A DNA stretch of 64,000 bases from Phycomyces blakesleeanus NRRL 1555(-). Its lineage: Eukaryota > Mucoromycota > Mucoromycetes > Mucorales > Phycomycetaceae. The notes under the pieces are model-generated. The model was not told the origin of the DNA, made no database searches, and saw nothing but the letters and a program-made list of their open reading frames with translations. Positions 24,049 to 35,305 of the stretch are shown in pieces. Every line of letters begins with the position of its first letter. Position 1 is the first letter of the stretch. The stretch spans positions 919,239-983,238 of the forward strand of contig NW_017265148.1 in assembly GCF_001638985.1 (NCBI RefSeq). The letters are read 5' to 3'. Position numbers and translations under genes: made by a program.

Positions 24049-25157
24049 CCTTTACACACACATATAATATTTTTATATAATTTGTTAATTCTAAATCGAC
24101 TTCTTACCAACACCCCTCCCCCTTCTTTTTTTTTCCTTCTCCTCTACTCCACTTTCATTCTCCCCTTTATTTTCTCTCTCTATCTTTCTCTCTTTATGCC
24201 TGTCTTTCTCTGTCTCATCATTTTGCTTCTGTAACAATAAGCCACCGTGTATGCCATTGATCCTGATTTGGAATGGAATGGAATGAAGTCAATTGAAGTC
24301 AATTGAAGTCAATTGAATTTGATTTTATTTGACTCAATTCGATTGGACTTTGTATATATACTTTATTTATTTATTTTTCGCCAATTAAATACAGTATCCT
24401 CGTTTTCAAAATGTGCGCATGTACATGTATATCGATGCTATAAAAATGATGCTAATAAAACAAACAAGTACATGCACTACACACACATTATATTGTTTTA
24501 TATCAGACATATGCAAAGATCTTACATTATTGTGATTATATAGCCTTTAAACTTGATGGATTTGGTCTTGGATATCAAAATTGTACCTTTTACTATCTTT
24601 AAAGATGGTCAATTGAATCAAACAAGACTCAAGCACCAAAAAAAGCAATATATATGAATGTTTCAGCATATTTTACAATGAGAATTATCAATATTTCTAA
24701 TTAATCCTTTTTCTAAAGAAAAAAAGAAAATTCATTCATATTTAACATTTTTACAAATTACTACTGAGCACAAAACACACTCATAAACTACAAATCAATA
24801 CCACCCAAAAAAAATCACTTTACACATTTGTACATTTCCTTATTTCCTCATTTTTTTTATTATATAAAATATGTTTTACATGAATGTTTTATAGTCTCTT
24901 TGGGTTTCAATTGTCCAAATCCAACCTATATTATTTTATTATTTTATTATTTTATTTCTCTTTTATATCCTACCTAATATTATTATTATTATTATTATTT
25001 TCATTCCTTTACAAGAAACCTATATCAACTTTTATATATATAAATATATAAATACAAACTTAAATATACTATTTTTATATAAAAATAATAAATAAGCTAA
25101 TAAAATAAATTAATTAGTTAATAATTCTATCGTCATTATTACTACTTCTTCTTCCAA
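24049..25157. other. AT-rich intergenic region
   Basis: A pyrimidine-rich stretch (24105-24230) precedes the COX16 start on its upstream side. GGAATGGAATG and AGTCAATTGA direct repeats lie at 24270-24315, and an ATT repeat at about 24975-25000. No additional gene is supported. Confidence 0.4.
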
Positions 25158-27248
25158 ATGGTTGTTCGAACAGGAAAACCAACCCGGCGTCATGTCATTC
25201 CTTTACTAGCCATTACGATTCTGGCCTGTTTGTCTTGGCTTCATCTCCGAAACATCCAAGATGAATCTTCCTCTTTGGGCGACAATAGTCTCGAATACAC
25301 CAAGCCATCAAGGCACCAGGACGACAGTCTGCAGGATGGCATTGTGTCTGTGGACCGGGCACAAGGAGACAGTCTTGACAGGGATGAGGCCATGCGACTA
25401 GTGAACCAAAAGTACTGCGGTCAAGACACCTGCCGCTTTATCTTACCAATCGTCATCACCGAGCAGGAATCAAAGGCCCAGGAGCACTTTAGGCAGATTG
25501 CCTATCTCTCGGGATTCGTCAATCGAACGATCGTCCTGCCGAATGTCCACACCTCGCACCTGGGTGCCTGCCGCCGCAAACCGTTTAGCTTCTATTACTC
25601 GTACTCATGGCTCAACAAGAACCAACATGCCTTTGGATACATATCGATGCGCAACTTCAATATGTGGCTCAAGGAACGAAACGAACTCGACAGATCTCCG
25701 GTCGGCCAGGAGGTCTACCTAGAATCAAATGGAAATCCAAATTATCTTGATTTGCCCAATTGTTTCAAGAACCATATGTTTATCGATCGACCAGAGTCAC
25801 ATTTCTATCTCGAAGACCCCGAACAATTCGAAAAACGCCAGGGTAACTACACACAGCTCCTTACGGCTGCCCTAAGTGACGAAGCCCGGAATCAGGACTA
25901 TATCAATCATTTTGGGATGACTGAGGATAAACCGCCAGTAGTGGATGTGATTCAGCTTTATTATGACAGAAGGTAAGAAAGACAAGAAAGGAAAGAAAGA
26001 AAGGACACTAGAATTTTGATTATATATGTTATATTCATTATAAAACATATAACAATAATGGATAATAATGATAATTAAGAACAATAAATTGGTGAATGAA
26101 TAGAGGCAGTTGTATGTAGCTAAGGATTACTTGTTTATTTATTTTATCTTTTGCCTAGATTCTCATTTATTGAAGATCCAAGAGCAGACGAACCATTGTC
26201 GTACAGTGATACCTGGACATCGCTGGCTGACAAGATTGCCGAGCAACTAGAGCCATTTGTCGCCGTTCATTGGCGCATGGAACGCTTATCGCCCTTGGAC
26301 AACATGATCCTGTGTGCCGCTAGTCTTGTCGGCAAGGTTGAAGAAGTTGTCTCGGACTCTTCTCCATCCTTGCCCTCTCTTTCCTCACTCGAATCAGAGG
26401 CAGAAGCAGAATTTGGCTCAGAGATAGAAGCAGAAGCAGAATTTGTATCAGAGGCAGAGGCAGAGGCAGAGGTAGAGGCAGAATCTGGAACTGGATCCGG
26501 ATCTGAATATGAATCTGAACTAGACCCAGACACCGACCCAGACTTAGACTTAGACTCAAACTCAAACTCAAACTCAAACTCAGACCCAGAGTCAGAGTCA
26601 GATCTTGAAGCAGAATCATCATCTTCACTAGCATCAACATTATCATCAATATCATCATCAATATCATCAATACTATCATCCACAACATCAGACTCATCAG
26701 ACTCATCAAAAGCATCTTCTTCATTAATATCAAAATCAAAATCAAAATCAAAATCAAAACAATCATTATATTCTTCTTCCGATGCATCGGAAACGGTGAT
26801 ACCAAATGTGTTCCTATTGACAGACTACCCTCATTTGCTCACGACATCCAAGGCCCAGCCGGAATCAATGTCCTTTAAACTTTATCAGCTTGCACCCGAA
26901 CACCACCAGGCGGTCAAGTATGTCTATGAGCGACTCAATGTAACCCTGACGACTCTGGACCAAGGGCCGGATTCGATTCCTTACGATGAGCTTCCAGCCC
27001 AGAACTGGAACATCCTGCCGATCCCGCCGTACGCCGATCCAGTCGACACAAGTATCCTGGGAATCATTGACAAGTTGATTGCCATGCGTGCCCAGTGGTT
27101 CCTGGCAGGAGAGCCGGGTGTCTGTGGCAAACCGAGCAGCTTCACGCGTCGGATTGTGATTGAGCGCCAGATGCTTTATGATGCAGGAGACAGGAAGATA
27201 ATCTTACCAGAAGCTACATTCGATCTTCCCGATACGGAAGAAGATTGA
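25158..27248 (+). CDS. O-fucosyltransferase-like protein with long acidic/serine insertion, two exons
   Basis: Exon 1 is 25158-25972 and exon 2 is 26159-27248. The 186-bp intron has GT-AG ends, and its phase-2 junction restores an arginine codon. The product is 634 aa. A signal-anchor helix lies at about 13-30 (VIPLLAITILACLSWLHL), so this is probably a type II Golgi/ER protein. The diagnostic block is FVAVHWRME (H309, W310, R311, E313), the donor-binding motif of GDP-fucose O-fucosyltransferases. The C-terminal SILGIIDKLIAMRAQWFLAG and GKPSSFTRRI also match the family. Between these, about residues 337-482 form a low-complexity insertion (Glu/Ala, Asp/Ser, then poly-Ser and SKSKSKSK) that the fold does not require. 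Fucose donor use is inferred from the motif. Acceptor unknown. Confidence 0.82.
26370..26770 (+). repeat. In-frame hexanucleotide-type repeat encoding an acidic/serine-rich insertion
   Basis: Tandem GCAGAG/GCAGAA, then CAAACT, then TCATCA and AAATCA units run through the coding frame. The open frames seen on the opposite strand are its shadows. Slippage within a glycosyltransferase exon explains the insertion. Confidence 0.8.
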
Positions 27249-28855
27249 AAACAAAAATAATAATAATAATTATGACGACGACGTGTGGTGGTTGAAAATG
27301 AAGAACAAGAAGAAGAAGATCATCTACTCCTTTACACAACAACAACAACAACAACAACAACAACAGTAATACCAAATGATATATATATATATATACAAAT
27401 ATAGAGGGGCATTTATTTATTTATAATTATATGTATTCAATCTTGATACAAAGAAACAAAAAGACAAAAAGACACCCTATTTATTCCCTTTACATCTTAT
27501 TATCTTGCTTGCTATTGCTTCTGTTGTTGTATTAGTAAAATATGATTATATTGTAACAAACGTAATAGTAACAACAACAATAATAATAAAAAGTTATACA
27601 CATACTAACAATCAAATACTATTATCTAATGTATTTGTATTAATAATCCAAAGAGATGTTTCAAGTAGTCCATAGTAGGTACACAAAAGAAAGACAAGAG
27701 ATGTAAAGCTTAGGTTTATTTGGTGTCAGTGTAGTTGCACTTGTACCTGTATATAAGATTTGTATTAGGAATTATCGATTGAAATCTGACAATATTCGAT
27801 TTGAGCGCGGAGAATGTTCCGCGATAAGGGTTATAATGCTATTATTGATTATCTATTGTATGTAGGCTATACGTGATATTCGCGTGCGTACGTACGTACG
27901 TACGTACGTACGTACGTACGTAAGTATACTGCTATATGCACAGTGTATGAATATGGTAATAGTAATAAAAGCAGGGTAAATGTTCCGGATAAACAGTAAC
28001 CGAGAGACATCTATTTGTACTATAAAGTACCGATACTGATATCAATAGCTTACTGACTGATAGTAATAGTAATAGTAATATTAATGAGTCTGTTAATCAG
28101 ATAACCCCATTTTCTCTTTTTTTTCTTTTATATATATATATAATATATATAATACCATTCTATAATCTTTAGCTTTAATAATCATTGCACAGACTCTAGG
28201 CGTCTTCTTATAGCCGTTTTTATACTTATCTATTCATATATTTTACATTTGATTTGATTTGATTTGCTTTGATTGTTACTCATAGTAATGGCAGAAACCT
28301 TGTCTAGTATCGCGTCATTGGGTGTTAGGTTTTACAGTGGCTTGTACAAAGTATATGGTTTTGGATTACACTGTGCCTGGCGGAGAAAACATATATAAAA
28401 AAAAACAAAAAATCTATTATCATTATATAATACAATATAAATCTACAAAGGCAAACAAAAAGGGAGAGAATTAGACAAAGTCAGTGTGGAAGATGTAGGC
28501 ATTTAATTTTATTTTATTTTATTTTATTTTATTTTATTATATCGGAGTACCTTTATTTTTTTCATTTTTTTTCTTTGTCAATTATATATAAAAGCTTCTT
28601 TTTTTTTTTTTTTTTTTTTTTTAAATTCACATTTCATTTCTACTCCAAAAATCATAATTACTCTCTGGTTCTTTCAATTATACACACTATACTATACACT
28701 GTACATAAGCAGACACTCGGACACTCGGGCACACACACACACACACTACAGACAGACACTATACAGTCAGCCAGTCAGACACTAGACTATATTACTTACA
28801 GACCCCAATTCCAATAAGCCAGTAACAACACAACACAACACAACACAACACAATA
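27249..28855. other. AT-rich intergenic region with microsatellites
   Basis: It contains (CAA)n at 27336-27364 and a long self-complementary (ACGT)n at about 27889-27922. It also has TA runs at 28128-28148, (ATTTT)n at 28501-28537, and a T run of about 24 bases ending at 28622. A (CAACA)n tract at 28825-28853 sits directly before the next start codon, probably in the mRNA leader. No gene supported. Confidence 0.5.
27889..27922. repeat. (ACGT)n palindromic microsatellite
   Basis: About eight uninterrupted ACGT units. Every unit is its own reverse complement, so the tract can extrude as a hairpin and is dense in CpG. Confidence 0.9.
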
Positions 28856-30028
28856 ATGATACTCTCAACTATCGTCGATAGTGCAGCAAAGGTGCTGCTG
28901 GAAGAAGCCCAGGCACTGATGGCTGCTGCTGCCCGCCTGCAATCAAACACAACGACCCGCGACGGCTACGAACAGGCCATCATCCACCTGTTTCGGGCCA
29001 TCGACAGAGGCGGCAAGGTAGTTGTGACGGGTGTGGGCAAGTCTGGTAAGATTGGTGAGAAAATGGTGGCCACTATGCTCTCGACCGGAACACCTGCAGC
29101 GTTTTTACATCCGGTCGAGGCTCTGCACGGCGATCTCGGCGTAGTCCACCCAAACGACTGTGTCCTGGCCCTGTCATACTCTGGAAACACCGAGGAATTG
29201 CTGATGCTTGTGCCGAGTCTGAAGCGACGCCAGGTTCCTGTGGTAGGGCTTGGGGGTAATCCAAAGAGCAAGCTGGCCAAAGAGTGTGTAGCCTGGATTG
29301 ATGGCCACGTCACACATGAGGCCGGCGGAGACGACTTGCCCGCACCAACAACATCGACCACTCTTGCGCTGGCGCTTGGAGATGCGGTTGCACTGTCATT
29401 GGCTGGGCTGAGATCTTTTGGAACCGACGCATTCGCACTCAACCACCCCGGAGGATCGCTTGGACGCCGTCTGCTGCTCAAGGTCGAAGATGCAATGCAC
29501 GTCGCCGACAAGGTGGCCTGTGTGTCGGTCGATGCACCTCTGGACATTGTGATTATGCAGATGACGCGACACCCAAAAGGCTGTGGTGTGATTGTATTAG
29601 AAAACGACATCAAAAACTCATGTCTATCCAACAACAAACCGATTGGCCCGAGTGTAGATAATGCGGACGTTTTGGACTCTCTGTTGCCTTCACCACCATC
29701 ATCATCTGTGGCATCGTCTGTGGCATCATCTGTGACCGAGGATGAGGCTGTGTGTGAGGTACCGCCAGCCCGTGTAAATGTGCTTGGTGTCATAACCCAC
29801 GATGATATCCACCGCATTCTGCGAGCACGGGTAGGGATCTTTGACATCAAGGCCGTCGATATCATGACCCGATCTCCGGTTGTGTGCGGTGCTGATACTC
29901 TTGCGTCTGAAGCCATGCGGGTCATGGTTGAGCATCCAGATTATGAGCTTCCTCTCTTACCTGTTGTTGATCGAGAGCATGGGTTCAGAGGAGTTGTCAC
30001 TCTAAAGGATCTTCAGGAACTCTTTTAA
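28856..30028 (+). CDS. KpsF/GutQ-type arabinose-5-phosphate isomerase-like protein (SIS plus two CBS domains)
   Basis: Intronless, 390 aa. The SIS domain (about 35-185) has the sugar-phosphate loop GVGKSGKIGEKM (Lys62), HPVEALHGDLG (His91), SYSGNTEE and ALNHPGGSLGRR (His197). These match the K, H and H positions used by bacterial D-arabinose-5-phosphate isomerases, which convert ribulose 5-phosphate to arabinose 5-phosphate. Two CBS motifs follow (about 210-330 and 330-388). They are split by a Ser/Val-rich linker (about 280-295) and end in VVTLKDLQELF. CBS pairs commonly sense nucleotides. In bacteria the enzyme feeds Kdo synthesis, which fungi lack, so the fungal role is uncertain; it may serve arabinose or arabinitol metabolism. 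The cytosolic location is inferred from the absence of a signal. Confidence 0.88.
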   Translation: MILSTIVDSAAKVLLEEAQALMAAAARLQSNTTTRDGYEQAIIHLFRAIDRGGKVVVTGVGKSGKIGEKMVATMLSTGTPAAFLHPVEALHGDLGVVHPNDCVLALSYSGNTEELLMLVPSLKRRQVPVVGLGGNPKSKLAKECVAWIDGHVTHEAGGDDLPAPTTSTTLALALGDAVALSLAGLRSFGTDAFALNHPGGSLGRRLLLKVEDAMHVADKVACVSVDAPLDIVIMQMTRHPKGCGVIVLENDIKNSCLSNNKPIGPSVDNADVLDSLLPSPPSSSVASSVASSVTEDEAVCEVPPARVNVLGVITHDDIHRILRARVGIFDIKAVDIMTRSPVVCGADTLASEAMRVMVEHPDYELPLLPVVDREHGFRGVVTLKDLQELF

Positions 30029-31301
30029 TTTTAATTTTTTTTTTTTTTGCTTTTTATTTTATTTTCTTACTTATTTATTTATTTATTAATTAATTTTCTT
30101 TACTTTACATAGTCTTTACATCCCTACTCTTTATCTACCTATCTACCTATCTACCTATCTACCTATCTACCCTTCTACCCTTCTACCCTTACCTATCTAT
30201 CTATTTATCTGCTTATCACTCTACCTACTTTTACCTATCAAACTGTCTAACTGTCTACATATCTCTCTGTCGAACGTACTGTTTACCTATATATCTATTA
30301 TTTTATCACTTTGCCTTTTCTTCTACAATTCATTCAATTTTGTTGAGTATTAAGGATCAAAAATAAAAATAAAAATTAAAAATATTTCACAAACACAAAT
30401 ATATATAAAATTGTATTTTTTATTTTTGGTGCGTGTTCCTCGTGGAAGGGAGAAAGATGTAAGATAAAGCAAAAGCAAAAGCAAAAGGGGAGAGGGAGGG
30501 GGGTTATTGGTGGTACTAGGTAAAGCAAGTAGGCAAGTAGGCAAGTAGGCAACCAAACTTTAGTCATAAAATGTGTATTATATAATAAGGAGAGATATAT
30601 ACATCATACATAAATGTACAAAGGTCTTGTTTCTTTGTTTCCTTTTTTTGAACGGCACATTAACGCACTATGGAACAAAAAGGAAACTATAGGGATCTTA
30701 TTTCTTTGCTGCAATAAAAAAAAAACAATTCAACTCCGCCAAACTCGTGGGTTATGGATTAATTGTGATTTTTGGAATACCTTTCTATGAATCATAAAGG
30801 AGTATGATGTAGTATAGAAGGGGAATAAAGACTATCTGCTTAGTAAAAGGGAGCCATTTAATAGCCACAATACCAATAGTCTACAGCTAATGGTTGCCAG
30901 AGGAATTGGTTCTTTGAGTGCCAAATATTGTATACATGTAAGATTTAAAGAGAGGGCTGTAAAGAGTGTGGAGTAGGTGTGTAGTTTGTACAAATCTGTA
31001 TACAAAATGTGAGGGAAAATATATATATACATAACACATTAACTACATTCACTACGCACATTTTTTTTATATATATATTTTTTTCTATATTTTTAGTTTA
31101 TGTTTCTATATAAATAATAAAAATAATACAGTTTAATTTTTTATTTATTTATTTTATTTTTCTCTCCCCTTCTTTCTTTCTTTCTTTCTTTCTTTCTTCT
31201 TTTACCTCTCAAAATATCCAAGGACTTCTTTAAAGTCTTTCAAACATATCAAAAGACATACACACATTTAATACCCAATTCAAATATAAATTCTAAGAAC
31301 A
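30029..31301. other. AT-rich intergenic region with tetranucleotide repeats
   Basis: (CTAC/CTAT)n occupies about 30134-30215. A GCAAAA repeat lies at 30466-30486, a GTAGGCAA triple at 30530-30552 and (TTTC)n at about 31171-31196 ahead of the beta-tubulin start. The C/T-rich tract and the 60 bases after it are likely the tubulin core promoter and leader. No second gene supported. Confidence 0.45.
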
Positions 31302-32986
31302 ATGAGAGAAATTATTCACGTACAAGCAGGTATGATTTTATATGACAAATGAATATTTTATATATTTTATAATATAAAAATAAAGAAGTTGGACAAAAAA
31401 AAATCATACCCTTTTCTCTCTCTCTGTGTGTCAAAAACGAATACATTATATTCAACTTCATCTCCATCATCTCTGACCTTCTTTCTTTCATCTTGAATAT
31501 TCCAACTCCAAAGGTCAATGCGGTAACCAGGCAAGTATAATTATAATTATAATTATATAATTATATAATTATATAAATATACTAATCCTTGTCAAAATAA
31601 ACAGATTGGTCAACAATTCTGGGAAACCATTTCACAGGAACACGGTATTGATACCACTGGTGCTTATGCTGGTGACAACGATCTCCAATTGGAACGTATC
31701 AATGTTTACTATAACGAAGGATCTGCTGGCAAATATGTCCCAAGGTTAGTTGGCTAATTAGTTGGATATTTTATACATTATATTGATCATACATATTATT
31801 TCTTTCTTTGTTTATAATCAGAGCTGTATTGGTCGATCTTGAGCCTGCTACCATGGATGCTATTAGAAGCAGCCCATACGGTAAACTCTACCGCCCCGAC
31901 AACTTTGTCAACGGACAGTCTGGTGCCGGTAACTCCTGGGCCAGAGGTTACTATACCGAGGGTGCTGAACTCATCGAAGGTGTTCTGGACATCATCCGCA
32001 AGGAAGCCGAGCACACCGACTGCCTCCAGGGTTTCCAGCTCTGCCATTCGCTCGGTGGTGGTACCGGATCCGGTCTTGGTTCTCTCTTGCTATCCAAGAT
32101 CCGCGAAGAGTACCCCGATCGTATGTTGTGCACTTACTCTGTCGTACCCTCGCCAAAGGTCTCTGATACCGTTGTCGAACCCTACAACGCCGTCCTGTCT
32201 GTTCACCAGCTGGTCGAGAACTGCGACGCCACCTTCTGTATCGACAACGAAGCCCTTTATGACATCTGCTTCCGCACCCTCAAGCTGACCAACCCTGGCT
32301 ACGGCGAACTCAACCAGCTCGTGTCTGCCGTCATGTCCGGTGTCTCGACCAGTCTGCGTTTCCCCGGTCAGCTCAACTCTGATCTGCGCAAGCTGTTTGT
32401 CAACATGGTCCCCTTCCCCCGTCTGCACTTCTTTATGGTCGGCTTTGCACCCTTGACTGCCTTTGGCTCGCAGCAGTACCGCAACCTCAGCGTGCCCGAA
32501 CTGACGGCCCAGATGTTCGATGCCCGCAACATGATGGCTGCATCCGACCCTCGTCACGGTCGCTACTTGACTGTCGCCACCATCTTCCGCGGCCGCTTGT
32601 CGACCAAGGAAGTCGAGAACCAGATGTTGGCTGTCCAGCAGAAGAACTCGTCCTATTTTGTTGAATGGATCCCCAACAGTGTCAAGACCTCCCTGTGCGA
32701 CATCCCTCCCGTTGGCCTCAAGATGTCTGGCACTTTCATCGGCAACAGCACTGCAATCCAGGAGCTCTTCAAGCGTGTTAACGACCAGTTCAGCGTCATG
32801 TTCAGACGCAAGGCATTCATGCACTGGTACACTTCCGAGGGTATGGACGAGATGGAATTCACTGAAGCCGAGTCCAACATGAACGATTTGGTGTCCGAGT
32901 ACCAGCAGTACCAGGAAGCCACTGCCGATGAGGAGTATCTCGAAGAAGAAGACTACCTTGAGGAGGATGAAGTTCTTGAGGAGTAA
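31302..32986 (+). CDS. Beta-tubulin, four exons including a 17-nt micro-exon
   Basis: Exons are 31302-31329, 31514-31530, 31605-31744 and 31822-32986, giving 449 aa. Intron 1 and intron 3 are GT-AG. Intron 2 starts GCAAGT and ends CAG, a GC-AG intron, required because exon 2 must encode the invariant QCGNQ. The N-terminal MREI and QAGQCGNQIG, the GTP-binding GGGTGSG (140-146) and the acidic tail (last ~20 residues, [13 protein letters not shown]) are all present. Beta-tubulin pairs with alpha-tubulin in microtubules. Residue 167 is Tyr and residue 198 is Ala, where benzimidazole-sensitive fungi have Phe and Glu; residue 200 is the usual Phe. The coding sequence is C-rich at third positions, which suggests high expression. 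Three introns in the first quarter of the gene is usual for fungal tubulins. Confidence 0.96.
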
Positions 32987-34860
32987 TGGAAAAAAAAAGA
33001 AATATTTAGAAGATGGAAATAGAAATATTCCCCCCCTTTTTCTTTCTTTCTTGCTTTCTTGCTTTATCTCTCTCTCTCTTCCTCCTTCTTCTTCTTCTAC
33101 TACTACTACTACTTCTTTGAATTTTTTTTTCCTTTTCTTTATCTTTAAACCTTCAACCCACTTTATATACACAAGCTCTCAATTCTTACAAATTATGCAC
33201 TACAAATTACACCTATACACACACAAAATATTCAATTAGGTTTTTTTTTTCTTCTTTTTATTTCCTTTTTTTTTTATATACAAATATCAAATACAATTTT
33301 TTTTAACAAAAATTAACCATCTTATTAACATTAATATTAATATTATTATTGATGAAAAGAAGATTAGCTTGGAATTGTGTAAAGCAGAATCGTTTCGATA
33401 GGCTGGCACAAATAAAATAAAGACAATTCGCTTTATTGGAACCTCTTGGGTCTTATATTTGCAATAAGAATCAAAAGCCAATAAAGAAAAATAATTATCG
33501 CAAAGGAAGGAAAAAAGGAAAAGCCTGAAAACTTCTTCCTTTTCTTTAAAAAAAAAAAAAAAAACAATGAAAATATCTAAACCCCCCTTCAAAATATTGG
33601 CCAAACAAAATCATTGGGTTTGGGCAATGTTTGACGTCTTTATTACAAAGGTTCCATAACAACACTAGAAGTTTTTACAGTGAGCTTGGGATAGTTTGCC
33701 GCCAAAGCGTCTTCTAACGAGCGCCGGATGGCTGAAAGGTTGGTTGATCGATCTAGAGGTTAATAAAGCTTCATTCTTTATGAAAGCTTGCGTTGGCTCC
33801 AATCTCACGCTTTGTATTCACATTCAAACATGGCGTACGATTTTGTTTATAAGAAACATAGGGGTTGGTTCAATACCAACAGTTGCACACGATTTTTTTG
33901 GAGGACGCTGGTAATCACGCTCGATTCGATGATTACACTCGTAAGATTTCTGATAGATGTCGAACAGAAGATAATCTGGATGCTTATGAGCAGCAGTAAT
34001 TGAAGTAAAAATACAAGGCCAAAACCCGTATGACATCAATCATAGGATATAACCAAACTTTCTAATACTTGTTTAGACTAAGTATGTCCTGAATTATTCA
34101 TAGAGTATACCAAGGGTTCAAACCGTAGTAGATATTTGACTTTAAGCACTCCCGACTTATTTATCTTCACTGTGATTATTAATCACACTGGAATGCAACT
34201 TTGATCGAGTTGAAGCCAAAAACAAAAAGACGTCTTCTGAGCTACACTGCTTGACAAAATTTCTACGCAAAATACAAGTTAAAAGACTTTGTAAATTGAT
34301 ATATAGATAATAGGAAGTTTTGTTTTTCTATTCTTTTCTGCTTTTAATCATTTTAAAGGGGTGCGGGTGAAGATCGTAAGACAGAGGAGAAGGCATTACA
34401 CCAGTTTAATATAATTTGATATAGGATGGAGACTACTGAGCTATCCCCTTTACTTAATTTAATTTATCTTATTCTGATTACCAACAATTGGGTTGATTTT
34501 TACCTAAAGCTGTATTAATTAAGAAAGAAACAAAGAACACTAGAGATAACTTCTGTGTTGACTAATGAAAGTGTTATTCTAAAGAGCTATAAACATTCTA
34601 ATAGTCAAGACATATCTTGGGAGATTATATGTTTGTTTAAAAGTGTCAGAAATGCCTGTTATCTTTTTCACCCCTTGATTAATTTTTACCAGCATATTAT
34701 CTGACTGACGTCTATAAAAGAGCATTGGATTAAATACAAATGAAAATATCAAATGAGCTCTCAACTTAGTAAGCATACTTTATTTATCTTTGCACTCAAA
34801 AAAAAAATTTTAAATATCCTATCCTATCCTAGTCTACAAACATATTAAACACTGGAGCAA
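32987..34860. other. Intergenic region at the gene/transposon boundary
   Basis: The first ~250 bases are the likely beta-tubulin 3' region, with pyrimidine tracts (TTTC, CTACTA repeats). Poly-A runs lie near 33549. From 33640 on, short protein-like stretches and a hairpin (GTTGG-loop-CCAAC near 33872) occur, but no gene, tRNA or element can be defended. Low GC throughout. Confidence 0.4.
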
Positions 34861-34861
34861 A

Positions 34862-35303
34862 GGCAGTGTGGATGGTGGTCCAAGTTCCGAAAGAATTGTC
34901 GTCAATTGGTTGTCCAACCAAGTCAACTACGATTGATGGGAAGGAAACGATCATAATGGTGCCACCAAGATTGCTCTTTGTTCAGAAATCAGGCGCATCC
35001 TTATGGCAAACCGTATTCTCCACCGCTCAATCCAAGACATTCGGGGAAGAATATCCTACTTTCATAAAAAGTACATCAAAGTAATCAACTGACTTTACCA
35101 AACTGGACAAGGGCTCAAACATACCTTGGGACAACAAGGTCGGTCTCAACCTGAGATTAGTACCATTATTACAGGTACGAATTATATATGATTCATATAT
35201 TTAGCTTCTAAATAATTCATTCTTTTTTCTCTAGAGAAAACAAAAGTCATATTTGTCTACTTTGATGAGTTTTATCTGACAATTGGTCAACGACCATCAA
35301 TTG
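34862..35303 (+). pseudogene. Relic of a Myb/SANT-like DNA-binding gene, cut by a transposon
   Basis: A plus-strand frame begins DGGPSSERIVVNWLSNQVNY and continues GATKIALCSEIRRILMANRI, SIQDIRGRISYFHKKYIKV and TGQGL. The Trp spacing and helix-rich pattern resemble the Myb/SANT-like domains common in fungal transposon-derived proteins. Two in-frame stops interrupt it. A 60-bp GT-AG intron (35175-35234) separates it from EKTKVIFVYFDEFYLTIGQR, which runs straight into the left end of the DDE transposon at 35306. The family call is tentative. Confidence 0.45.
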
Positions 35304-35305
35304 TA

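Noticed and set aside
26267..26805. Minus-strand frames of 138 and 161 aa
   Set aside because: They lie opposite the low-complexity part of the glycosyltransferase exon and only mirror its repeats.
28966..29925. 319-aa minus-strand frame over the isomerase gene
   Set aside because: Shadow of a GC-rich coding exon; the plus-strand frame has clear SIS/CBS motifs.
30720..30790. Short plus-strand hydrophobic peptide (KLVGYGLIVIFGIPFYES) that might be a last exon
   Set aside because: No upstream exon, start codon or credible splice partner found; probably chance.
32090..33172. 360-aa minus-strand frame over beta-tubulin
   Set aside because: Shadow of the tubulin exon plus pyrimidine repeats; no motif.
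33720..33900. tRNA-like signals: TGGCTGAAAGGTTGG (A-box-like) and GGTTCAATACC with a perfect 5-bp T-arm near 33872
   Set aside because: No matching acceptor stem and no canonical anticodon loop with U33 could be drawn, and the boxes are about 140 bp apart. Not called as a tRNA.
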